From a virus: a stretch of DNA of 29,118 bases. How positions within the stretch are numbered: position 1 is the first letter of the stretch; the number at the start of each line of letters is the position of its first letter. This document shows, one piece after another, positions 1 through 7,067 of the stretch. The stretch is from IMG/VR virus record IMGVR_UViG_3300035438_000853, positions 1 to 29,118 of that record. One strand, 5' to 3'. Below the pieces are notes generated by a model, which was not told where the DNA came from, ran no database searches, and was given only the letters and a program-made list of their open reading frames with translations. Position numbers and translations under genes: made by a program.

Positions 1-232
1 GCGTCGCCGGTTGTCCATCGACCGCAAACGCACCTGCGTCCGCAGACATGACTTGCGCCCGCAATAACGTCGCCGGCTGTCCGGCCAGCGTGAACGCGCC
101 CACCGCCGCCGACATCGCATAGGCGATTGGCGCGGCACGGAACGCGGTACGGATGATCTGCACCGCACTGCGTTTCTCAGGCGGCCCCGGTGGCACATAC
201 ACCGGTTTGATAACGCCGCGAGCGACGATCAT
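1..232 (-). CDS. Phage tail-region protein, N-terminal part only (runs off left edge)
   Basis: Seventy-seven codons are visible from an ATG at 232, reading out of the window without a stop. The protein starts MIVARGVIKPVYVPPGPP and then carries two copies of a short pattern, GAFTLAGQPAT and GAFAVDGQPAT, about 25 residues apart. Repeats of this AGQPAT(L) type are familiar from phage tail and virion proteins, and the neighbours to the right are virion-type genes, so a structural role is inferred. An ATG at 243 closes after four codons and is not a usable start. No convincing Shine-Dalgarno sequence precedes the chosen ATG. Function beyond 'structural' is unknown. Confidence 0.65.
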   Translation of the reverse strand, partial: MIVARGVIKPVYVPPGPPEKRSAVQIIRTAFRAAPIAYAMSAAVGAFTLAGQPATLLRAQVMSADAGAFAVDGQPAT

Positions 233-276
233 ATCGTGTGCATGTAGTCAGAGGTGAGACACGTCAGCCGTCGCAT

Positions 277-981
277 TTATCGACGCGCCCCTGCAATGCG
301 ATAGCGCCCAAAGGCGGGCACGTCACCAGCCACGGACGGCGCAATAATGTACGTGATGGTCGTCACGCGACGCGCCGTGTTTAGCGTGAACGTGTACGCT
401 GGGACGCTTTCTGTCGCCGTCGTCACGGCGTCGCGCCGGAACACCTCAACGCTCGATCCTGTTGCACTAATGCTAGACTGCAATGTCCACCCTGAGGGCG
501 GCGTGACGCCGCCTGACGTGGTGTCGGTCGCCATCAGGTTGATTACGCGCCCGTCGGCAGCGCCTGCCGTCAGCGCAAACGAGTCGTGCGTAGTGGACGA
601 CGCCCGAGACAGCGCCTGCGATGCGTCAATCGGCGCGCTTGCGTTAAAATCTCCGCTTGGTACGCGGCCGGTCGTACACCGGACGCCAGACGCCGCCGAA
701 ATCGTAATGCCCAGCGTGCCTGCTGCCGCCGACGCCGTGGCAATAAAATAGAACACGCCGCCTGATCCGTCAGTCGCGCCCGCCGCCCGCGCTTGCGCGA
801 CCATCACCGCCGTTTCGCCGTTCGGACCCGTGCCCGTCAGCGTGATCGTCACCGCTTGCGAGATCGAGGCATGGAACAGCACCAAGTCGCCCGCACTACA
901 CGCCGGGAAATTCAGCGAGTGCGTGGTAACCGCTGTGCCGGAGTCCGTGGTGACAAAATTGGCGAGTTGCGGCGCGGCCAT
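277..981 (-). CDS. Putative virion/tail surface protein (234 aa), function unknown
   Basis: The protein is rich in Thr, Ser, Ala and Gly with alternating hydrophobic residues, so it is probably all beta. It has no signal peptide or membrane segment. The stretch GGVTPPSGWTLQSS near residue 160 resembles a GVTPPxGWT pattern seen in secreted and phage surface beta-sandwich proteins; that comparison is from memory. Its ATG overlaps the stop of the 41-codon gene before it as TAATG, which fixes the start by translational coupling. It sits in a run of small virion-like genes downstream of the head-tail connectors. An adhesin, decoration or tail accessory protein is possible, but I cannot assign a family. 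Confidence 0.75.
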   Translation of the reverse strand: MAAPQLANFVTTDSGTAVTTHSLNFPACSAGDLVLFHASISQAVTITLTGTGPNGETAVMVAQARAAGATDGSGGVFYFIATASAAAGTLGITISAASGVRCTTGRVPSGDFNASAPIDASQALSRASSTTHDSFALTAGAADGRVINLMATDTTSGGVTPPSGWTLQSSISATGSSVEVFRRDAVTTATESVPAYTFTLNTARRVTTITYIIAPSVAGDVPAFGRYRIAGARR

Positions 982-1103
982 TACATGCCACCGATCACGA
1001 AAGGCGTGTAAACATCGGACGACGCGCCACAGATAGCACGCAACGTGCCCCCGTGGTCACCTATGCGTGCCATACGCCAAGCGCTGCTCAGCGTATGCCT
1101 CAT
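981..1103 (-). CDS. Small phage protein (40 aa), unknown
   Basis: A 40-residue open frame (starts MRHTLSSAWRMARIGDHGG, ends TPFVIGGM) fills the gap between two larger genes exactly. Its ATG overlaps the upstream stop as ATGA (1103-1100), and its TAA overlaps the downstream ATG as TAATG (983-979). Both junction types are used throughout this genome, and that is the main evidence that it is real. An internal ATG (residue 11, MARIGDHGG) is an alternative start. There is no membrane segment or recognisable domain. Its place among virion genes suggests a small structural or assembly protein. Confidence 0.6.
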   Translation of the reverse strand: MRHTLSSAWRMARIGDHGGTLRAICGASSDVYTPFVIGGM

Positions 1104-1558
1104 TCCTCGTACGTGAGCGTGCAGCGTACATTGGTGAGGTTCTGTTGGCTTGTCAGTCGCACCCCAAGCAGCTTGTTTGTGGCGCCCGCCATCGGCTGAC
1201 TGGCGAAGTCGAATGGCTCGATGAGCGTGCCGCCGACCGGCGTAATGCGCTTTTCGTCGATCACGACATACGTCGTCGGCTCAGCCGTATAGTTGATAAA
1301 CCCGCTGCACAGCGCCGCCGTCTCTGCCGAGTCGATAGCGACCGGCGTGCGAGAAGTAGCCGTGCCCGCCGTCGTGCCATCCGACCGCACAATCTCGACC
1401 AGGACACTACCGTCCGTCGCGGTGACCGAGTCAAAGCTGACCGACACGCCGACAAGCTGCGAACGGCGCGTGGCTGGAGTACTCACCGCCGCGATCGTCT
1501 TTGCGGTACTGGCCGTAAGCGAGACGTTCGTTTGCGTGGTAATCGTATAGCGTGGCAT
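1100..1558 (-). CDS. Putative virion protein (152 aa), unknown
   Basis: The sequence is Thr/Ser/Val-rich and looks all-beta, starting MPRYTITTQTNVSLTAST and ending RCTLTYEE. No motif, signal peptide or membrane helix is visible. Alternating polar and hydrophobic residues and the position between connectors and tail genes suggest a virion component such as a head decoration or minor tail protein. No Shine-Dalgarno sequence is obvious before the ATG, and a 25-base gap separates it from the upstream stop. Its stop overlaps the next ATG (ATGA). Confidence 0.7.
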   Translation of the reverse strand: MPRYTITTQTNVSLTASTAKTIAAVSTPATRRSQLVGVSVSFDSVTATDGSVLVEIVRSDGTTAGTATSRTPVAIDSAETAALCSGFINYTAEPTTYVVIDEKRITPVGGTLIEPFDFASQPMAGATNKLLGVRLTSQQNLTNVRCTLTYEE

Positions 1559-1583
1559 GATCTTTGGATAAAGAGGGATGGCG

Positions 1584-1832
1584 TTATTCGATCACAACCG
1601 GCGTAAACACGGCAACCGACACGTCTGACTCGGGAATGTCCAACGCAACCGCGACCGCAGCACAGAGGTCCGCGTCCGTCCAATCAGGGCCAAGCGCAAG
1701 GGATGACAACGACACCTGTTTCGGAAAATAGGTGAGGCCAATCGTCGGAACGTCCGCCGTGACAACGCACTGACAGTCCGTCGAACCCGCGGCGTAGTTT
1801 ATGACCGCAGTGCTGATCGTAATTAAAGACAT
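1584..1832 (-). CDS. Small phage protein (82 aa), unknown
   Basis: Starts MSLITISTAVINYAAG and ends VAVFTPVVIE. Codon third positions are mostly G or C, as in the neighbours. The overlapping frame on the same strand (GTG at 1914) lacks this bias, so I take this frame as real. No Shine-Dalgarno sequence is visible (the 15 bases before the ATG are pyrimidine-rich), which is unusual here; a strong hairpin lies about 35 bases upstream. The acidic segment PDWTDADLCAAVAVALDIPESDV looks like a short helical domain. Function unknown; virion context. Confidence 0.6.
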   Translation of the reverse strand: MSLITISTAVINYAAGSTDCQCVVTADVPTIGLTYFPKQVSLSSLALGPDWTDADLCAAVAVALDIPESDVSVAVFTPVVIE

Positions 1833-1866
1833 AGAAGGGAGAGTCAGAGGGAAAAACTGCGCAGAT

Positions 1867-1896
1867 GTAGAGGCCCGCCAGTTGGCGGACCACTAC
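1867..1896 (-). promoter_or_regulatory. Strong hairpin in the intergenic stretch 1833-1910
   Basis: Arms GTAG/CTAC, GG/CC and CCGCC/GGCGG pair around an AACT loop, with one T-T mismatch and one T-G wobble. On the minus strand a T5 run follows about 13 bases later but is not adjacent, so this is a poor intrinsic terminator. It could be an RNA processing or translation-control element between the two virion genes. Confidence 0.45.
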
Positions 1897-1910
1897 ACCG
1901 CGACACACGA

Positions 1911-2333
1911 TCACTCGATCGTGAGCACGCCGGTCGTCGGATCGAAGTCGACCGTGAACGAATCGTTATTCAACAACGTCACCGTCGACCCGTAATCCCA
2001 CCAGCCGATCAGGTTCTTGCTCGCCGCCGTGTCGTTGTAGAGGACCGCGTACTGGAACGGCGCGAACGATCCGCTCGTTGCCGTCCACGTCGCCGGATCG
2101 GCCAGCACCAGCTTGTACACGCCGCCCGTCTGCGAAGACGTCGTCTGCGTCGCCACGTTGCCGCCCGCCGTGTACCCGTGCCCAGCCGTGATCTCCGTGA
2201 TGTCCGTCTTGACCGCGTCGGTTTGCGCAGGCGCCGTATTTGACAACATCACCTTGAGCGAATCGGTCGCGAGGTTGTGGACCTTTTCCGCCACGGCCTC
2301 GACAAACGGGAAGAACTTATTAAACGTCGCCAT
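1911..2333 (-). CDS. Phage structural protein (140 aa), tail-region type
   Basis: Starts MATFNKFFPFVEAVAEKVHNLATDSLKVMLSNTAP and ends DFDPTTGVLTIE. This N-terminal pattern (xFNKFxxFVExxAExVHNLxxDxLKVxLxNTAP) is common to a widespread family of uncharacterised phage virion proteins encoded near head-tail connectors; I recognise the pattern but not a proven function. The rest is beta-rich. A GAGGGG Shine-Dalgarno sequence lies about 7 bases before the ATG, inside the end of the upstream gene, which overlaps by 14 bases. It is a candidate tail tube or tail-associated protein. Confidence 0.85.
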   Translation of the reverse strand: MATFNKFFPFVEAVAEKVHNLATDSLKVMLSNTAPAQTDAVKTDITEITAGHGYTAGGNVATQTTSSQTGGVYKLVLADPATWTATSGSFAPFQYAVLYNDTAASKNLIGWWDYGSTVTLLNNDSFTVDFDPTTGVLTIE

Positions 2334-2604
2334 CTCGCAACCCCTCAGAATGAATGTGACCCGCCTCGTTTCTCGACTCCGCGTACCGTTCGCGCAGCAT
2401 TGTCGACAGCATCCCCAGCAACTCGCCCACGTCCACGCCCGCCACCGTCACCCGATACCCGCGCGGGTCGAGCCACTCCACGCGCACCCCGTCCCCGCCC
2501 ACCGCGTAGGACACGATCCCGCCCCATTGGGACGCCAATCCGTCCGCCCGCGCCCGGTCCGCCGGCGACCACATCCGCCGCGGATCTCCACCCGCCGTCT
2601 CCAT
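2320..2604 (-). CDS. Head-tail region protein (94 aa), unknown
   Basis: The start METAGGDPRRMWSPADRARAD is fixed by a TGATG overlap with the stop of the head-tail adaptor before it; the longer reading of this frame upstream is only the antisense-like shadow of that gene. Residues WGGIVSYAVGGDGVRVEWLDPRGYRVTV look like a small beta domain and the C-terminal third is helical. The position directly after two connector genes suggests tail completion or tail terminator work, but there is no sequence signature to prove it. Confidence 0.65.
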   Translation of the reverse strand: METAGGDPRRMWSPADRARADGLASQWGGIVSYAVGGDGVRVEWLDPRGYRVTVAGVDVGELLGMLSTMLRERYAESRNEAGHIHSEGLRDGDV

Positions 2605-3020
2605 CACGGCACCACGACCGGCGACGTCACCAAATGCACCCCGTCCTCGACCGCGTTTTCGTCGAACAGCGCGAACGACGCGTACGCCGTCGGGTCGATC
2701 CGCTCGAGCGTAACCCGCTGTTGTCGCAACGCGCGCTGCGTATACACCCCTCGGACAAAATACAGCGGACCCGACCCGTCTCGGATGATGCCGTTGACAG
2801 GTACCGGCACGTAGTCCATCACCGTCGCGACCGCGTCGGCGCGCAGCTCCATATGCGCTTGCGGCGCGAGCGGGATCTCCTGCGCCGCGCTCGTATCGTC
2901 CAGCCGGCCCCACCACTCACCCGTGAGCACGTACGTCGGCCGCTGGAACCCGTCCGCGCCGCTGTCCTGCCGCGCGTACAGCACCAGCCGCCGATCGAGC
3001 AGACCCGGCGCCACCGTCAC
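2604..3020 (-). CDS. Head-tail joining (head closure/adaptor) protein, 138 aa
   Basis: The GTG start at 3020 overlaps the upstream TGA as GTGA and gives MTVAPGLLDRRLVLYARQDSG. The N-terminal pattern LLDRRLxLYxRQxSGxDGFxxPTYVxxGEWWGRxDD is typical of phage head-tail adaptor proteins (SPP1 gp16-like family), which seal the portal-connector pore and attach the tail. The length of about 110-140 residues fits. It follows the gp6-like connector, as in HK97-type phages. A longer frame upstream exists but lies wholly inside the previous gene. Assignment is from motif recall and gene order. Confidence 0.75.
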   Translation of the reverse strand: MTVAPGLLDRRLVLYARQDSGADGFQRPTYVLTGEWWGRLDDTSAAQEIPLAPQAHMELRADAVATVMDYVPVPVNGIIRDGSGPLYFVRGVYTQRALRQQRVTLERIDPTAYASFALFDENAVEDGVHLVTSPVVVP

Positions 3021-3577
3021 TGCGCGACCCCCAGCTTCAGCTGTCGAATCGTTTTCATGACGCGCGCCACCGTCTCCCGGCTCGCGTCCCATTGGATCGT
3101 TGTACCGCCCGCGTTCTCGGACGCCGCGCCTGGCGTGCGCCGCTGGTACAGATCCGCCGCAAGGTCAAGGATGGCCTCGTTCAGCATCGGCTCAAGCGCC
3201 GCGTAATCGCCACGCAGCGACAAACCGACGGTCGCCGTCAACGTGTACGGACCGGACGGGAACGCAATCCCGTACTTGGCGTACACCATCCCCGACCGAT
3301 TATCGACCGTGTAATCGCCCGCCGGGACCGTCGCGCCGTCCGCGTCCACGACCGCCGTCACCTGCGCCGGTCGCCGCGGAAAGACCAGCGACTTAACCAA
3401 GATGTCAACCGACTCGGCCCGATCGACCGCCGTCTGGCTAGTCGCCGTGATCGGCGTGTCGGTCCACATCTCCAGCATCGACTTCGCGCGCGCCATAATC
3501 AGCGCCAGGAGCGCGTCCTCCGCGACCGACTCGATGCGTAAATAACTTTTGAGATCCGCCACCGTCGCCAGCGCCAT
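3017..3577 (-). CDS. Head-tail connector protein (gp6/gp15-like), 186 aa
   Basis: Starts MALATVADLKSYLRIE. The pattern (T)xADLKxYLRIexxxEDxLLxxLIxxA at the N-terminus, a central beta insertion (VDNRSGMVYAKYGIAFPSGPYTLTATVG) and the late helical ALEPMLNEAILDLAADLYQRR are characteristic of the phage head-tail connector family that forms the ring under the portal. The start codon follows the upstream TAA directly. It lies between the capsid-module glycosyltransferase and the head closure gene; a glycosyltransferase upstream of the connector is the only break from the usual HK97 order. Confidence 0.85.
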   Translation of the reverse strand: MALATVADLKSYLRIESVAEDALLALIMARAKSMLEMWTDTPITATSQTAVDRAESVDILVKSLVFPRRPAQVTAVVDADGATVPAGDYTVDNRSGMVYAKYGIAFPSGPYTLTATVGLSLRGDYAALEPMLNEAILDLAADLYQRRTPGAASENAGGTTIQWDASRETVARVMKTIRQLKLGVAQ

Positions 3578-4915
3578 TTAGCACTCCCCGAGATAAGTCC
3601 GATACCGCGCGCCGACCGCCCGATAATCATGTACCCGCGCGACGTAGTCATGCACCCGCGCCGCTTCCGTCGCGTAGTACGTCGCGTCCGTCGCCAGCCG
3701 GCGGATGACGTCGATCAGTCCGTACCGTTCATTAGCAAACGTCCACGGCACCGCGCCCCCGTTCAAGACCGCCGCTTCCGCGGCCGCCTGCGAATCGCCC
3801 GCGATCACCGCCTGCCCCATCGCCGCGCCCTCGATGCCGCTGCCCTGCATCCCCAACCAGAACGAATCGAACGTGACGTCGCAGCTCGCCTTGAGCCGCA
3901 ACGCGTCCCCGTGCGGCAGATCCTCAATCAGCACGACCTCGGCCCGCACCCCTTCGGACTCGCGCAGCCACTCAACCGCGTCAAGCAGCACCGTCGTCCC
4001 CTTGATCGCGCGTTTCGTCGGACTGTGCGCGATCCGCAGCACGTCCCCCCGCGCGCGACCACGCGCCGCCGCCTGATAGTCCGCCACCGGCACCGGGATC
4101 GGCAGATACCGCGGCACGCCGTAGCGAGCGTGATACGGACGCGCCCCGAACTGGATCGCGCCCATGCGTTCGTCGCTGAGGTGATCCACCAAGACGCGCC
4201 CCTCGTCGCCCGGCATGACCGACCCGTGGTAGGTGATCGCCGCGCGCTGCCCTTCTTTGAGCGCGTACCGGAGATCGTGATGCAGGGCCCGCCAATCCAT
4301 ATGACAATGGATCACGTCGGCCGTCATCGCCAGCAGCTCGACCGTGCGATTGTGCAGCAGCCCGTCCCATTGGCGCAACGAACAGTGCGGGTTGCTATCG
4401 CCCCACCGCACCATCGCCGACACCACGCCCTCGACCGTATTGGCCGCGCTGTGGTACCGATACACGCTTGAGCCGGGATCGTATTGCGTGAGTTGCAGCA
4501 CCCGCACCGCGTTCGTGGTGACCGGCGCCGCCTCATATGTTGTTGTGTGCCACCCGTCCGGCGTCAGCACCCGTCCGCCGGCGTCGTTCCAGAGCCTCGC
4601 CGCCGTTGCCTCATCGCACACCAGCGACTGACCCGTCAGCCCTTCCCGCTGCGCCGTGCGCCAATGCGCCGCCGCTTTCGGCTGCATCGCCTCGAAATAC
4701 GCGTCCGGGATCACGAACCCGAACGCCACCAGATCCACCACGCGCGACCGCGGCACGGTAAACCACTCGCCCACCATCCGCCGCGTGTCGCCGATAATGC
4801 ACTCCGTCAGCGCCATTACTGGCGTCAACGGCCCGGCCTCCGGTGGAGCCGCGAGCGTCGCGACCCCACCGGACACCGTATCCAGCCCCGTCAGATCAGG
4901 ACGAAGCAGGGACAT
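3578..4915 (-). CDS. GT-B fold glycosyltransferase (GT4-like) in the capsid operon, 445 aa
   Basis: Residues 1-75 form a short domain of unknown type (GEWFTVPRSRVVDLVAFGFVIPDAYFE). From about residue 136 the protein looks like a GT-B glycosyltransferase: VIHCHMDWR at 201, AITYHGS at 226, then the nucleotide-sugar half with AHSPTKRAIKGTTVLLDAVEWL at 296 and GSGIEGAAMGQAVIAGD at 358. The second glutamate of the usual GT4 EX7E motif is not evident, so the family is approximate. Its ATG lies 20 bases inside the 3' end of the major capsid gene, so it is translated with the capsid. A role in sugar modification of the virion or host surface is inferred; donor and acceptor are unknown. Confidence 0.7.
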   Translation of the reverse strand: MSLLRPDLTGLDTVSGGVATLAAPPEAGPLTPVMALTECIIGDTRRMVGEWFTVPRSRVVDLVAFGFVIPDAYFEAMQPKAAAHWRTAQREGLTGQSLVCDEATAARLWNDAGGRVLTPDGWHTTTYEAAPVTTNAVRVLQLTQYDPGSSVYRYHSAANTVEGVVSAMVRWGDSNPHCSLRQWDGLLHNRTVELLAMTADVIHCHMDWRALHHDLRYALKEGQRAAITYHGSVMPGDEGRVLVDHLSDERMGAIQFGARPYHARYGVPRYLPIPVPVADYQAAARGRARGDVLRIAHSPTKRAIKGTTVLLDAVEWLRESEGVRAEVVLIEDLPHGDALRLKASCDVTFDSFWLGMQGSGIEGAAMGQAVIAGDSQAAAEAAVLNGGAVPWTFANERYGLIDVIRRLATDATYYATEAARVHDYVARVHDYRAVGARYRTYLGEC

Positions 4916-6251
4916 CGAGCACGACGAACGGCGAGTGCGCGTCCACCTTGTTGCCGCTGCCGTCCACCTTGTACGCGTACGTCGACGTCGGGAGCGGGAT
5001 ACCGCCGCCGCGCGCCACGAAACGGTAGGTGGTCACGTCCTGGATGAACGCGACGTGAATGGACGACTCAACGGTCAACGCCTGACGCAAGCCCATCGCG
5101 TAAAAGTCGCCGTTCACCAGCGCCACGTCGCCCTTGGTGCCGAGCGTCGGGAGCAGGTCCGTCACGATCACCGGCAGACCGAGCAACAGCATCTGCGGCT
5201 TGTCACGCAGGTTCGCCAGCCAGGTGACCATCGTGTTATTGGTCGTCTGGAGCGCGAACAGCTTGTTCAGCACGCGCCGCGAGATCATCCACGCCGAGTT
5301 CGCCCCGTGCGTGTGCTTCTCGTACATCGAGAACGCGTCGGCCGCCGTGAACGTGCTCGCCGTGGCGCGGTTCACCGCGATCAGCGAACCGTTATTGGCG
5401 TTCAGCGCGCCGAGCGGCTCGCTCGAGCCCGACCCGTCGATCGTGATATCTTCGTTGATCTTGTTCACGATCTGACCGCCAACCGCCGTCGTCACTTCGC
5501 TCGGCAGCTCGCCGGTGAAGTCGTCGCCGAGCAATTCGTCGCCGAACTGCGTGATCGCGGCATACTTGTACATCGTCAGCAGACGCTGGCCAAAGGTGGG
5601 CTCGCGTACCGGCTTCGTGGCGCCTTCGCCGACGATCGACACGTTGGCGATCTTACCCGCCATCGGACGGTTGAGCGTCGTCGTGCCTTCGTCCTGCACC
5701 AAGTACGGGATGCGGAGCGAACGGCCCGGCACGTTGTAGCGCCGCGCGTACTGGAACAAACCCGGCTGCTGGTTGCTCACCGAGAAGATTTCCGGCACCT
5801 GCGTCAACGGGAGCAGGTACTCGCCGCCGTTCGTTGAGCCCGTGATCGTACGCGTGAACTGATCTACCTGCTTCAGCGCCGCCGCTTCCGCCGCGTTAGC
5901 CGGCCCGCGCGTCGCCGCCCGGATGTAGCTTCCCACGTTGGAAAAGGCGTTCACGATCGTCGACCGCACTTCCTGCATGGCGTCGCCCATGTTGGCGAAC
6001 TCCGTGCGCTCGCCGCCGGCATCGACACGCACCAGCCCTTCGTCGCCGCCCTGACGCGCGACTTCGGCATCAGGCGTGAACTCGGCGGCCGCCTGCGCCC
6101 GCATCTCGAGCGAGCGGATGTCGCCCGTCATCTTCTCCACTTCCTCGGCCGTGTACGAATTGGTCGCGTCGACCAGATCGTGCCGGATCTTGTGGGCCTT
6201 CTCGCGCAGCTCAGCCGCCGCGCGGTTCTTCGACACCAATGGCGCCTTCAT
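4896..6251 (-). CDS. Major capsid protein, HK97 fold, 451 aa
   Basis: The N-terminal 100 residues are a charged helical scaffold-like delta domain (MKAPLVSKNRAAAELREKAHKIRHDL; EEVEKMTGDIRSLEMRAQ), expected to be cut off by the prohead protease. The remainder shows HK97 capsid hallmarks: GGEYLLPLTQVPEIF around 164, RIPYLVQDEGTTT, FGQRLLTMYKYAAITQFGDELLGDD, and the late LLGLPVIVTDLLPTLGTKGDVALVNGDFYAMGLRQALTVE. A GGGG Shine-Dalgarno sequence lies about 7 bases before the ATG. It follows portal and protease in the canonical order, and its C-terminus overlaps a glycosyltransferase gene by 20 bases. Confidence 0.93.
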   Translation of the reverse strand: MKAPLVSKNRAAAELREKAHKIRHDLVDATNSYTAEEVEKMTGDIRSLEMRAQAAAEFTPDAEVARQGGDEGLVRVDAGGERTEFANMGDAMQEVRSTIVNAFSNVGSYIRAATRGPANAAEAAALKQVDQFTRTITGSTNGGEYLLPLTQVPEIFSVSNQQPGLFQYARRYNVPGRSLRIPYLVQDEGTTTLNRPMAGKIANVSIVGEGATKPVREPTFGQRLLTMYKYAAITQFGDELLGDDFTGELPSEVTTAVGGQIVNKINEDITIDGSGSSEPLGALNANNGSLIAVNRATASTFTAADAFSMYEKHTHGANSAWMISRRVLNKLFALQTTNNTMVTWLANLRDKPQMLLLGLPVIVTDLLPTLGTKGDVALVNGDFYAMGLRQALTVESSIHVAFIQDVTTYRFVARGGGIPLPTSTYAYKVDGSGNKVDAHSPFVVLDVPASS

Positions 6252-6263
6252 ACGAACCCCGTG

Positions 6264-7067
6264 TTAGTAATTGAAACTGGATCGCACCGCGGAGACCCGC
6301 TGCGCGTGTGAAAGATGCCGTGAGTCGTTCGCGTCCGGCGCGCTCGAATCCGTCGCGGTCGCGGGCGTCGTCGGCCCGTTCGCGTTCGCATTGAGCACCG
6401 TAGCCCCGTCCCCGTCATCGGTCCTACTCCCTACGTACCGCACCAACAATCCCGCCCGCGTCTCGGCCGGCAACGCGTCCAGCGCCGCCGCCGCCGCCAT
6501 CGTTAGCAGCTCCACGTCGCTCCGCTCGAGCGCCGGGACCGCCTCGGCCCGCGCCGACGTCACGTCCGCGCCAGGAACTGCTGGCATTGGCGTAATTGAG
6601 ACTTCGCGCAGCTCGATTTCTAAGAACCGCTCCGCGACCCGCCCGTCGATCGTGACCGTCTCGGCCTTCCGCGGCACGAACCCGATTGAGAACCCCGTCG
6701 ACGCGCCGGCCGCGATCACCGTCTTGACGTAGTCCAACGCGGCCCGACCTTCCGGCGTGTCGAACAGATCGGCCGTCATCATCAGACTGTCGCCCATCTC
6801 CTGCATCATCGACACGACGCCGACGTGCGCACCCGTGCGCCGTTCGTGATCCATCAACAGCGGCACCTTCCGCGCCGCCACCTTGCCCGCGATCGTCATC
6901 TTCGCGCACCCGCGCGCAAACAGCGTCCCGTAACTGTCAACCGTCTCGTACGTCAGCGCCACGCCGGACACGCGACCCGCCACGCCGTCCGGCAACGTCG
7001 CGTCCGCCCGCATCTGGACGTGCGCGTCGGACTGGAAATAGACCTGCGGCTTCGGTCGTGCGCTCAT
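6264..7067 (-). CDS. HK97-type prohead protease, 267 aa
   Basis: The start at 7067 overlaps the portal stop as ATGA and gives MSARPKPQVYFQSDA. The herpes/HK97 assembly-protease pattern is clear: His74 in PLLMDHERRTGAHVG, Ser127 in STGFSIGFVPRK, and the strand ERFLEIELREVSITPMPAVPGADV. The His and Ser are the expected catalytic pair. A Thr/Ala/Asp-rich tail of about 70 residues follows the domain. It processes the capsid delta domain during prohead maturation. A 15-codon longer frame upstream exists but would lie inside the portal gene. Confidence 0.92.
   Translation of the reverse strand: MSARPKPQVYFQSDAHVQMRADATLPDGVAGRVSGVALTYETVDSYGTLFARGCAKMTIAGKVAARKVPLLMDHERRTGAHVGVVSMMQEMGDSLMMTADLFDTPEGRAALDYVKTVIAAGASTGFSIGFVPRKAETVTIDGRVAERFLEIELREVSITPMPAVPGADVTSARAEAVPALERSDVELLTMAAAAALDALPAETRAGLLVRYVGSRTDDGDGATVLNANANGPTTPATATDSSAPDANDSRHLSHAQRVSAVRSSFNY

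Noticed and set aside
1684-1914. 76-codon frame from GTG 1914 (GTGA overlap) on the minus strand
   Set aside because: It overlaps most of the 1584-1832 gene, lacks the G/C third-position bias of real genes here and would have to be read through the strong hairpin. Kept only as an alternative to the 82-residue protein.
2320-2916. 198-codon reading of the frame of the 94-residue protein
   Set aside because: The upstream half lies inside the head-closure gene and is Arg/Gly-rich shadow sequence; the TGATG junction at 2604 marks the real start.
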